DNA of 64,000 bases from Bolinopsis microptera (Eukaryota; Ctenophora; Tentaculata; Lobata; Bolinopsidae), in NCBI RefSeq assembly GCF_026151205.1, contig NC_087084.1:13483453-13547452 (forward strand), given 5' to 3'. Shown here in pieces: positions 21,180 through 31,587 of this stretch (its first letter is position 1; the number at the start of each line of letters is the position of its first letter). Both the position numbers and the translations under genes were made by a program. A model generated the notes under the pieces. The model had not been told where the DNA came from and ran no database searches. It was given only the letters and a program-made list of their open reading frames with translations.

Positions 21180-21577
21180 ATTCACATCGATATTCGCATT
21201 TATCCACACTATATTTACATTACACGTACAACGTGATATCGTTATCAGTGCAGTGTGTACAGCATGAAATTGTGCTGTATATGAGTGGTGATTTCGCTCT
21301 GAGAATCAGGGTCAGTAGCTCAATTGGTAGAGCAAGAGACGCGAAATCTCGAGGTTCTGGGATCATTCCCCAGTTGTCCCTAGTTTTTCAGAGTTAATCA
21401 TCACATATAGACAGCATGAGAGTAGGCCAGGCCATCTCGAAGTGATAATAATAATAAAATGTTTCGCAGATTGGCAATTGATCGGTGTAGTTGGTGTTGT
21501 ACACACTGCACTGATAACGATATCACGTTGTACGTGTAATGTAAATATAGTGTGGATAAATGCGAATATATATTCTA
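21180..21577. repeat. 80-bp inverted repeats around a tRNA-like core
   Basis: Arms at about 21180-21259 and 21499-21577 are near-perfect inverses (TTTACATTACACGTACAACG in the left arm). Between them lies the tRNA-like segment at 21311-21380. Confidence 0.8.
21311..21380 (+). tRNA. tRNA-like sequence (probably pseudo-tRNA or SINE head)
   Basis: The TAGCTCAATTGGTAGAGC block is a canonical D-arm/A box, and a GAGA stem with TCTC on the far side resembles an anticodon arm. The B box is off consensus (GGGATCATTCC for GGTTCGANNCC) and position 33 is not T, so it is unlikely to be a working tRNA. Confidence 0.5.
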
Positions 21578-22620
21578 AATAACTGATATTCACATCGAGT
21601 AGAACTTGGATGTTCCAGGGCATGAAGGAGTAACGGTAAAGAACTAGCGGATGAATTAGCAAGGGATGATCAATCCAACAACATCCCCATAGGACCAGAA
21701 CCCTTTCTCCCAATTAGGCCAAACTCAGTGACAAAGGAAAATCACACTTGAGATGTTCCTTCACAAACATAAATACAGGTATTTTAATTTTTCTGGAACT
21801 CACATCAGATGGCTGACATGGCCACTGTCAGGATAGATCACAGCCCACTAGTTTAACAACGTCAACTTCGAGACACAAGATTGTGGACACTTTCAGGAGA
21901 AGCAGAAACATCCCAGCACCTCCTCTGCAAGGGCATCCATATCATGACACTCAGAATGAGGATAATTGGAAAACCACTAAGGACTACGGAGGATCTTAAC
22001 TGTTCTAACCAATCTTTCCCCTTTAGCAAAGTCACCCTGAACTCTACCGTGGTGAGTAGAGTGTTACACTTTGTAACTGTGCTTAGCTTTTCTTAGTATT
22101 ATAGCTTTCAGTTCATGTTTCTAGTAAGATAAGAACTGGTATTGATACTTCTAATTGCATTTATTCTATAATGAATTGCATTACACATTATATATGTTTT
22201 TAGATAGATACCAATCATCGTGATTCCATTGCATACATCAGACTAGAGCAATAAACATTAACAACAGTAAATTCAACCATATCTTCAAATTTGTGGAACA
22301 GTCGACAATACTGGATAGTATAGGGAAAACCCTGGATTCTTCCTTTAAGTGTATACATACTATTACTATCCAGAACTAAGAATATTTGCATTATACTTTC
22401 AAACCAATTTCACAGTGTGATCATTTAAACTTCATGTTGTGGACGTCAGCTGAATTTGATGCAACCGAAAATGCGACATGAGCATGTAAATTTGATATGA
22501 GAAAAAAAATTGCGCAACAAAAAATTTGGTTAAATCTCCTTATTGCGATTTCTAACTGCGCGGCGTAGCGCGTACTTTTAAATCCAAATAAAAATTATTT
22601 TTGATTAAAATATCAAAAAA

Positions 22621-22902
22621 TAAAATTACGGCATACAGCAAATCTTGTGTAAAAAAATGTAATAAACAATATGCTGTAAAAAAAATTCGTCAAAAACTTT
22701 AAGAACACGATGCCCCGCCCCATTTTTTAAATGGTCATTTTTGGAACTTTGACGGGCTATAACTTTCGCTAGGAACAGCCATTTGCCCAAAACTTGGTAC
22801 CAAAGGACTCTACTCAATGAGACCTTTCCAATGATGTATAATATGTTGGGTTTTGAGACATAAAATGTTCACCCGCAAGTTGATGCTCTTAGTACATACA
22901 CT
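22621..22902 (-). repeat. 281-bp repeat, minus-strand copy of an inverted pair
   Basis: Reverse complement of 16676-16956 with about two mismatches. Flanking bases outside the pair do not match, so a target duplication is not evident. Confidence 0.9.
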
Positions 22903-23889
22903 ATGTACCTTTGTCGACTCCACGGAGTCCCTGATGGACTTTTGTTTACTTTTGTTAATAATTTGACCGCAACCTTTCTTTCTCGAAACACAAATCCTAC
23001 TGTACTTCATTACAGTATTAAGATAATATAAAGCAAATCATGTGAATATATGACTACGAAATAGATCTATAGATTTGTCCATAATATTTAATACCGTATT
23101 GATGGTTTTGAATTTTGTGTATTGAATTTTAATGTGAAGCGTTAACTCTTCCCCCTCGGCAATTAATTAGAAAGTTAGAATAATGACAATAATTGCCAAA
23201 TGACGTAGTAGATATAAATGTTCAATGTTGTAGTGTGTGGAGTGATTTCAAGAGTAGTGGTCCACAGGGGTCCGAAAAAGCCGTACAGGCACTTGGGTCC
23301 TTATCCTTGTCACTAGTCCCAATTGGAATCACTTTACACAAAACATGAACGTTTACAATTTAGACTTAATTGACGATGTCAATTCATGGCAGCTCGGCGC
23401 GGCACAGTAGCGCATCTCGCCGATCTAGCCAGGTCGCTGTGAGAAGCCTTATTAAGTGCGCGGCGCGGCACAGTAACGCATCGCGCTACAAAATTTAGAC
23501 GTACACATTGGCACGATATTTATTAGAAAGCAAACAGTATAAAATAATACGTGCGTGCGCGGCTTGAGCCGCGCCGCATAACAATTTATGCGTTTAGGGG
23601 CTGGAGTACGCGTGTTTACAGATTAATGAATTGTTGCATTGTAAATATTTAAAGTTGACGATATTGTATGATTTAATAGTAAATTTTTCAAAGCTGGCTT
23701 TGGACTTATAAAATTATAATTTATTTATTTTAAAGAAAAAACCACGGATAGTTTTAAATTTACATAGTCGTACAACTATAATCAAGTTAATCCTGTTTTC
23801 AAGAATGCGCGGCTTTGGCGGCCAGTTATTGACTTGTACATAAAATTGAATTTTAAATAGAAATGTGAATGTATTAAAATTTTTTTTAA
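22903..23889. other. Gene-free stretch
   Basis: AT-rich with short GC-rich islands (GCGCGGCACAGTA twice, near 23397 and 23462). No gene seen. Confidence 0.5.
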
Positions 23890-23901
23890 AACTTTCAAAA
23901 C

Positions 23902-24801
23902 GGAGGCTTAGAAGAAATAGAAACATTCTCCAAATTTGACCTCATCTGCCTCAATGAAACCAACTGTAAAATTTCTAATCTTCCTAATGGTCTGAACGAC
24001 ATTGAAATTGAACAGTTTTACGAGCCCTTTATCAAAGAACCTGCACGTAAATCTGGAAAAGGAGGTGGTCTTGCGCTTTATGTTAACAAACGCGTTTGTG
24101 ATTACGATAAAATACAGGAACTCGAACTCAATCTGAGTACAGAAGAAGTTACTTGCGGAGAATTTCAATTGCTTAAAATCAACAATTTTAAAAACGGAAA
24201 TAAGACAAAAATCATCGTAAATTTCTACCGCTCGCCATCCACAAGCCCTAAAAAATTCCTTGAAAAGTTTGAAAACGTGCTCAGGGGTCTTGATAGACAC
24301 TCCAGAAAGCAGATAGTCTTCCTGGGTGATGCAAATATTGATCTTATAAAATACGATACCGACGCTTACAGCCAGGATCTTATAAGCTTACTAGAAAAAT
24401 ATGGGTTTGCCCAGACTGTCTCCAAGCCTACCAGGGTAACTGACCACAGTGCAACGCTTATTGATCACGTGTATACTAATCACGTGACCAACGTTATTAG
24501 TTGTAATGTCGTGACGTTGGATATGTCAGATCATCTCGCGGTTAGCACGACCATTAGTTTAGGAGCCACACCTAGTTTGAACGAGCGATTCCGTAGTCAA
24601 CGTGTAAAGAACAACAACACTAGCTTGAAATTAGAGGCCCGTGTATTTAACGAAGCTAATCATGCTAAATTCAAAGAGCTTATTGTAAGTGAGACCTGGG
24701 ATGATGCTACCTCCTCAACGTGCGCTGATGAACAATACAATTCCATCTATCAAACGTACATGAAATACTACAATACTGCATATATATATAATACCCCCTG
24801 A
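23902..24801 (+). pseudogene. LINE ORF2, endonuclease part
   Basis: Open frame from 23902 although the first ATG is at 24169. Endonuclease motifs in order: FDLICLNETN (catalytic Glu), GGGLALYVN, FLGDANIDL (the usual GDFN-like block), TLIDHVYTN and SDHLAV (catalytic His). All key blocks except the N-terminal Asn strand are present. The frame ends just after a TATATATA run, and the rest of the protein is read in another frame. Confidence 0.85.
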
Positions 24802-26972
24802 AGCGCGACAGTTCGAGAAGAAAATTCGAAAGAGCTGACCCAAAGCCTTGGATCTTACCCTGGCTTGAGGCGGCATGCAACCGCAAGAAGTTACTTTTTT
24901 TTGAAAAAACTATAAATCCATCACAAAAAAACTGCGACGCGTATGATAAAATGAAAAAGTTTTGTCACAAACATGTGAATCTAGCCAAAGAAAAGTACTA
25001 TAAGAAAATGTTTGACAAATACCAAAACTGCTCTAAAAATCAATGGAAAATTATCAATGGCCTCCTGAACCGTAACAGAAAAAAGTTCGGGCACACCCGT
25101 CTGAAGGACGACGATGGCACGATTATAAGCTCCGATCTGGCAGTCGCTGAGAAATTTAACGGCTACTTCTCCGGTATTGCAGCCAGTATCAAGAGGCAAA
25201 TCGCTGCCCATCGAACCTTTGACCCAGGTGGTTTCAAGCATTTTCTTAAGGCTTCGTGTAGTAACTCGATGTTTCTTAAGCCTACATCACACGGTGAAGT
25301 CCAAAAGATAATATCAGGGCTTAAGAACAAGTCCACACTCGATTGTAAAATTGAGCCATTGAAAATTGCAAACAGCTGCGAAAACTTTACCAGGGCACTA
25401 GCTAATGTCATTAACTGTTCGTTCTCCAGTGGTACCTTCCCAAATGCTCTAAAAACTGCGAAAGTCGTTCCTATCCACAAAGGTGGTTCAAAATTGGAAG
25501 TAGCTAATTATAGGCCGATCTCTCTTTTGGGATCATTCTCGAAAATTTATGAGAAACTTATGCATGCTCGTGTTTTAGAATTTTTAGATAAGAACGATTC
25601 TCTTTTCGAAAATCAATACGGATTTCGGCCAGGAAGATCGTGCGAACATGCACTGCTCAATGCCCAAAATTCTATACTACACTCTCTGAATAAGAAACAA
25701 ATTTCCCTACTGCTCCTGCTCGATTACAGTAAAGCCTTTGACGTGCTTGATCATGAGACCTTACTTAAGAAGCTTGACCATTGTGGGATCAGGGGAGTCG
25801 CGCACGAATGGTTTAGATCTTACCTTTGTAATCGATCTCAATACGTAACTTTAAACGGAACTTGCTCTTCTAGCATGCCCATAGTTTACGGCGTACCTCA
25901 GGGTAGCATTTTAGGACCTCTCTTATTTGTAGTTTATATAAACGACCTACCTGGAATTAGTGATTTTGCAAAGTTCATCCTTTATGCCGACGACGCAAAC
26001 ATATTAATTAGTGGAACCACCCTAGAAGAAATACAATTAAAAGCTAATCAGCTAATTTCACGTCTTGTAGATTGGGTAGGTGCTAATGGGCTATCTTTAA
26101 ATGTAAAAAAGACGTGTTACATGATTTTCACTAGAAAAAGAATCGACTTCAGCGGCTTTAATTTGTCCATTGACAACACTGTAATCGAACGTAAGACTGA
26201 AGCAAGATTTTTAGGAGTGATCCTAGACAAAAAGCTCACTTGGCAAAAACACATTACGGCAGTTAGAATAAAGATGGGTCGCTACCTCGGAGTTATGTAT
26301 AAGCTAAAGCACCTTCTACCTATCAAAGCCCGCCTAAACATTTTCCAAAGCCTTATCCAATCCCATCTAAATTTCTGTTCTTTAGTGTGGGGATTTGCCT
26401 CAAAATGTCACATTGAATCTCTGTTCACCAAGCAAAAGCAGGGAATTAGAGCTGTTATGCCAGGATATGTAAATTATAGATATAAAGACGGCAATCCCCC
26501 GGAGCACACAAAAAGTGCGTTTAGATTGCATAATATCCTAACAGTCCATAGCGTCATTGTAAAAAACGCTCTTATTCTACTACACAAAGTAAGGAACATG
26601 CCAAGCCTTCTCCCTAAATCCATCATAGAACTTTTCCCTCACGATATTCCCACCTATAATTCCACATACGAACATAACCTTTCTTGGTTCACAACTTACA
26701 ACGGCCCAACATTTAGAAATACTCTTTTCTTCAAAGGACCCATGCTCTCTATTACAAAACAAAGTAAGGATATAACTATTCCAAGTTCTACCTTTTCAAT
26801 TGAAATCTTTAAAAATTCAGCTAAGCGCGAACTCCTCAAGCTGCAAAGCTCAGGAGACGATGAAAATTGGCCAAATTTCTTACTTTATAGTATACCTGGG
26901 CTAAGAAAGTCTCAAAGAGAAGGGCGCTCGCAGATAGACTACAACACCGAGTTAGTAAGCGACAACGCGTAA
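24792..26972 (+). CDS. LINE ORF2, reverse transcriptase part
   Basis: Open from 24792 (first ATG 24951, 673 codons from there). RT fingers and palm: ANYRPISLLGSFSKIYEK, FRPGRSCEHALLNA, LLLLDYSKAFDVLDHE (first catalytic Asp), YGVPQGSILGPLLF near residue 314, and LYADDANIL near residue 345 (catalytic Asp pair). The LGVILDKKLTW block and the C-terminal thumb follow. No stop interrupts it, so the copy is young apart from the frameshift joining it to the endonuclease. Confidence 0.9.
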   Translation, partial: YPLKRDSSRRKFERADPKPWILPWLEAACNRKKLLFFEKTINPSQKNCDAYDKMKKFCHKHVNLAKEKYYKKMFDKYQNCSKNQWKIINGLLNRNRKKFGHTRLKDDDGTIISSDLAVAEKFNGYFSGIAASIKRQIAAHRTFDPGGFKHFLKASCSNSMFLKPTSHGEVQKIISGLKNKSTLDCKIEPLKIANSCENFTRALANVINCSFSSGTFPNALKTAKVVPIHKGGSKLEVANYRPISLLGSFSKIYEKLMHARVLEFLDKNDSLFENQYGFRPGRSCEHALLNAQNSILHSLNKKQISLLLLLDYSKAFDVLDHETLLKKLDHCGIRGVAHEWFRSYLCNRSQYVTLNGTCSSSMPIVYGVPQGSILGPLLFVVYINDLPGISDFAKFILYADDANILISGTTLEEIQLKANQLISRLVDWVGANGLSLNVKKTCYMIFTRKRIDFSGFNLSIDNTVIERKTEARFLGVILDKKLTWQKHITAVRIKMGRYLGVMYKLKHLLPIKARLNIFQSLIQSHLNFCSLVWGFASKCHIESLFTKQKQGIRAVMPGYVNYRYKDGNPPEHTKSAFRLHNILTVHSVIVKNALILLHKVRNMPSLLPKSIIELFPHDIPTYNSTYEHNLSWFTTYNGPTFRNTLFFKGPMLSITKQSKDITIPSSTFSIEIFKNSAKRELLKLQSSGDDENWPNFLLYSIPGLRKSQREGRSQIDYNTELVSDNA

Positions 26973-27300
26973 AGAAAGATCACTCGCGACAAATGACCAT
27001 GATCTTTTATCAACAACATATCATTTTAATTTCACTGCCATTATGCAATGCCGAATTTACATCTGCCGCGCAAAACTTTTTATCTATTATTATTAAATAG
27101 TAATTAGCATGTTTACAAATTGCGACTTCAACCAGTTTTGCAGACCGTTAGTTATATAGTACTTTTAGTAGGGCATTTATTTTAATATATTTTATTTTAC
27201 ATTATTATATTTTAGTGTGACTTCTATAATTTCATTTATGTAATAACCATTGATTAATAAATTGCGGCACACGCCAACCTCCACTGTGGGGTTTCAAAAC

Positions 27301-27732
27301 AATCAAAACAAACATCTTTCATATCAATAGTCCTTATTATAGTTAGAATGGATTTATACAGGAAATATAGAAACCCATGCCAATTTTTCATCACATTGAA
27401 ATTATACTGTTGGGGCAGGAAAAGTAAATTTCGTCACATTTCAGTAACTTAGTAAAATCAAACTCAGCATTGTTAAACTTGAGTTCTATTTTGCTAAACA
27501 ATAATCAACCAATAATTCCTGGAAGAACATTGAATTCTAACCGAGGTATGGTTCTTCAAAATAGGGTCAAGAAATGTAAATTTCGTCACATACGAGTACG
27601 TCATTGTAAAATTTAGATACAATTTCTTTCACGTGAACACTGAACAGTCCTAATTACAGTCCGAAATGATTAATACAGAGATGCAGGAAATATAAAAACC
27701 CCTGCCCATTTTATAATGTATACAGTAATATG
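27301..27732. other. Gene-free spacer
   Basis: Two loosely similar blocks (near 27340 and 27660; CAGGAAATATA-AAACCC-TGCC) suggest an old duplication. Nothing coding. Confidence 0.4.
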
Positions 27733-27736
27733 TTAA

Positions 27737-28243
27737 GGGGGCAGGGGGGTCTTTATGAAATTTCTCTCGAAATTGATTTTATAGTTGTTTCTAATAGAGG
27801 GGAGTGATATCTAACTGCTACTTTTAGTCCCATGGAAAAATATTGTTCCTAGACGAAATTATTGCCAGTCAAAGGTCAGCGCTCATGTGTAATTGTATTG
27901 CGCGAGCGATTTTCAATCGCCTGCCCTGAAAATCGAGTCTAAAAATCTATCTCCTCCTACATTTTTTGAGCAATCACCTTGAAACTTTCAGGATATGTTC
28001 TAAGGACCATTTAGAAACTTTTGCTCGTTTTAGAATTTCGAGATAGGCCTTTAAAATTTTTTCATTAGATTTTGAAAATCTTGGACCTCTTTTTTTGACG
28101 ATTTTTCCAGGTCCAAGATTTTCGTCTAGGAACAAAATTTTTCCATGGGACCAAAAGTAGCAGATAGATATCACTCCCCTCTATTAGAAACAACTATAAA
28201 ATCAATTTCGAGAGAAATTTCATAAAGACCCCCCCCTGCCCCC
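27737..28243. mobile_element. TTAA-flanked foldback MITE, internally deleted copy
   Basis: 507 bp, flanked by TTAA (27733-27736 and 28244-28247). Ends GGGGGCAGGGGGGTCTTTAT and its inverse. Same family as 61607-62333, but about 220 bp of the right arm is missing. TTAA target duplications are typical of piggyBac and Kolobok superfamilies. No transposase. Confidence 0.85.
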
Positions 28244-28275
28244 TTAATCACAGACTATTTCATTGTTTCCAAATT

Positions 28276-28543
28276 TAACCTATTTATGATGTCTTATCAT
28301 TTTGTGACGATGTTTACATCAACTGCCCTCTACTTGAATCAACTGTATCCGTGTATCGTCCTTATATAATAGAGAATTCCCGCAAAATGTAACCTATTTA
28401 CGATGTCGTATCATTTTGTGACGATGTTTACAACAACTGCCCTATACTTGAATAAACTGTATCCGTGTATCGTCCTTATATAGATTTTCCCCGCAAAATG
28501 TAACCTATTTACGATGTCGTATCATTTTGTGACGATGTTTACA
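28276..28543. repeat. Tandem repeat of about 112 bp, 2.4 copies
   Basis: TAACCTATTTACGATGTCGT recurs at about 28276, 28390 and 28501, with TTTTGTGACGATGTTTACA in each unit. Non-coding. Confidence 0.85.
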
Positions 28544-29133
28544 TCCCGCCTTCCAAACCAAAATCAGATATAAATGATTTCGGAAATTCACCCAGAATTT
28601 ATAATGTGACAGAATTTACATCATTTCCCAATAACCAAGTGCATGTATTTGCTAACTTTTCAAAACAACATATTTTAGGGCTATGATTGGCAGAAGAACC
28701 ATCAAATAATGAGTTGAAAGGGTTTTGAGGACACCTCACAGTAGAAAAGAGGTCTCGTATTCTGAGTGTGACAAAGTTTACGAAATATTGCGTTAAAGCC
28801 GTTCGATCCGTGCCCTTTAACCAATGTTGTATCATAATTGTTAGATTGACCTAATTTACTATATTTCAGACCAAGGAATGATAATCGGGCAGCTATGGTA
28901 AGCAATGTCACAAAAATGTGACATTTTTTACATTATAGTGCCTAAAAGCAATACATTTTATTTCTGAGCAGTGCATATGGGAGTATGGGTCACGTGGCTA
29001 ATGTTCAGAACTTATGAACACGCTAGATTAATAGCTGCTAAAATTAAGCCACTATCGTCGAAAACGCTATTTTAGAAATTTACCAATATCCTCAAACTTC
29101 AATGAACGTGTCCATATAACAAATAATTTGAGG

Positions 29134-30096
29134 TATGTGACATGTACGCAAACAAGTAGTGGGACCGTAGATAAGACAATACGAAAACTCAGACCAGATA
29201 ACGCCTCAATACCTGAAACTGAAGATCTCCTTCTTCTCGTCTTCCCAAATATACAAAGTGAGTCTGACCCATATATGTCGGAACCTCTCCGGTTGGTTCA
29301 AACTTTTTCGATTTTGATCCAGTCTTTGGCCCAACCTCCTTACTACTATCTAATTAGCTTGGATTTGGTTTTGGTATCTTCATCCTCTTTGGTACTATGC
29401 CAGGCGAAACTATTATTTCCTTGACTAATGTCTCAACCCCCCAGATTGACAAGATACACCGTAAACTTCAGCTGATTGCCCCACAGGACTACGACTTGGA
29501 CGGCAGGATCAAACTATTGAAGTCCAGCGTAATTTACAACAACGGGCTAAGTGAATACAATGAATCTGACATACAGGTGATATTCAAAAATGGTGATTTT
29601 GTGGATTTTAAAACAAAAGATGACAGTTTTGAAGGGCTGTTTCCAAAAAACAAGTCTGGCAAAGTGTTATATCCATGCCAAGTATGTGCTGGGGAAGTCA
29701 CAGACAAAAGCGATTCCAGTGGATCGGGAATTGAATGCGATGGTTGTAACATTAAAAAAAAAAAAAAAATTTTCATAACCAATGCTCTAGCAGACCCCTT
29801 ACTAAACCAGAATTTGATTTTATTACAAAGTCCCCTGGCTATGTCAAGGTTCTATGTCCACCCTGCAATAGAGTATATATGGCAGTGCTGCCCTCAAGCT
29901 AAGGCGAATTGAAAAGAAGGTTACCAAGACGGCAAATACAATTAATCTCATGTCAGATCAGGTAGAGGATCTTGTTAGTATTGCCAGTAAACCATCCTAT
30001 AGTGGAGTGACCAGTAAAGCAAGTAATGCGGAGTTGAGACACAGTTAATAAACTGCGGAGTGACTAATATACTTTAATAATACTTTCAACACTACT
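29134..30096 (+). mobile_element. ORF1-only retroelement insertion with 20-bp target duplication
   Basis: Flanked by exact ATATAACAAATAATTTGAGG at 29114-29133 and 30097-30116. Inside is a LINE-type ORF1 region (next entry) and no endonuclease or RT. A long, exact target duplication is typical of LINE machinery. It sits directly in front of the L2-like element. Confidence 0.8.
29397..30030 (+). pseudogene. ORF1-like protein with PHD-type zinc finger
   Basis: From ATG 29397, 171 codons. Cysteine pattern CQVCAGEV then IECDGCN, followed in another frame by FHNQC and LCPPC, makes a PHD-like finger (C-x2-C, C-x2-C, H-x2-C, C-x2-C). The frame slips at an A15 run near 29755-29770. After that a basic, coiled-coil-like piece (LRRIEKKVTKTANTINLMSD) is read. 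PHD-type fingers occur in ORF1 of some L2/CR1-group LINEs. Broken by the A-run slippage and by a stop between segments. Confidence 0.65.
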
Positions 30097-30189
30097 ATAT
30101 AACAAATAATTTGAGGACCCCGAACTCAATTTTGATTCTCTACTGACTTTGCTGATTTGCACTGTTTCACTTTGTAAAAGAAGTGCGCA

Positions 30190-31537
30190 ATGATCGGAGA
30201 AGGTAGTGTTGATGATGAGGGTAACAGGTCCTCAATCTCGTTACAGGATGTTATGCAAAAGAATGACGGGAATGTTAGCGAAGATATGTTATCCCCGGCC
30301 CCGCAACATTTCACACCTTTCCTGAACTCATCCACATCCTCTGAAAGTACTCAACAGCGACAAGGTAACACTCTTCAATACCAGTTTGCCTACATTAAAG
30401 ACGGCACTTGTAACACCTGTAATGATGCTCAAGCTAATGACACTGCTCTTACCTGCTTTTTGTGTTGTAATCTGTCCTCGCACTTTCTTCAAAGCATATT
30501 CCGACAGAAACGCAACCAAGGGTGTTAACAGTTCCAGATTTGGGACTTTTACGTTTGTGTGTAATGTCTGCAAGACACACTCTGAACAGAACTCCGCAGT
30601 CAATGCCGAAAGTAAAGTCGACCTGATTGACAGGCGAGTAGATAATCTGACCCAATCTATGGAGGACATGAAGGGTTTACTTATGAAAGTTGTGAATATG
30701 AAAACATCTCCGGACATAACTGAAATTTCTTCTCCTTCATCTCCAGCACCAGTTGCCCCTTCATATCGCTCTGTATTAATCATGTCTAGCAAAACACCAG
30801 AAAATCAAGATCAAGATCGCAAAGATGTTGACAAAATCATCAAAGACAACGCCATTCATGCTGACAAACGGTATGTCAACAAGAAAGGGGAAATTGTGGT
30901 TGTGTGTCCGACAACGGCTGACAGGGAAAATCTCGTCAAGAAAGTATCCCAGCAACTTCCAGAAATAAAAACGCACCAGCCACCAGAACGTTTGCCCACA
31001 ATCTCTGTTGCTAACCTTGCTGATAATTATTCTGAAGAAGATCTAGAAGACCTGCTCCTTCAAGCTCACCCCAACATTAAGGCATTAAAATCCCAGGGTG
31101 AAACATTTTCCGTACTAAAAGTTAAACCTCAGATCAAAAACAGCAGCAAGCATCAAGCTACTATACGAGTTAGTAACAATATCAGGAAAATCATAGAACA
31201 ACAGGGAGATCGGCTATACATCAGTTCGTTTAGTTGCAAAGTTTATGATCAATTTCATGTAAAACGATGCAACAAATGCCAAGGTTTTGGACACTACAGG
31301 TCGGAGTGTGAATCAGAAAAAGCTGTTTGTGGTTATTGTTCCAAGAATCATACGTCAGAAGATTGTCCAGAAAAGAAAACCAATAGTCCTATCCCATGCT
31401 GCATTAACTGCTCTAAAGGCAAGTATCGGGATGAAAGAAACACACACACGGCATTTGATAGGACATGTCCAGCTTATGTTGCTGAACAGCAGCATCTCCG
31501 CAAAACTATCAATTACTACAGTTCAAAAAACTTGTAA
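30190..31537 (+). pseudogene. L2-like ORF1: PHD-like finger, coiled coil, zinc knuckles
   Basis: The first frame (ATG 30190) gives a Ser/Thr-rich lead and TCNTCNDAQANDTALTCFLC. It must shift near 30440-30480 into the frame starting at 30386, where the finger finishes with FTFVCNVCKTHSEQN. A heptad-like helix (VDLIDRRVDNLTQSMEDMK) follows, then a globular part (LPTISVANLADNYSEEDLED), then knuckles CNKCQGFGHYRSEC and CGYCSKNHTSEDC, and a final Cys-rich piece. This is the expected nucleic-acid chaperone of a LINE. One frameshift; otherwise open to TAA at 31535-31537. Confidence 0.8.
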
Positions 31538-31587
31538 GCAGTGGTCTGAAATCCTCTCCGACAGAGATTCTTGGCTGTTGCTGGAAT

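Larger units (their letters stand above)
23890..27300 (+). mobile_element. APE-type LINE (CR1/Jockey group), 5'-truncated
   Basis: ORF2 encodes an apurinic-type endonuclease followed by RT. The element lacks ORF1 and the first strand of the endonuclease, so it is 5'-truncated near 23890, as target-primed reverse transcription often leaves it. One frameshift near 24785-24795, in a TATATATAATA run, separates the two domains. The 3' UTR runs to about 27300; AATAAA lies near 27256. Confidence 0.85.
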
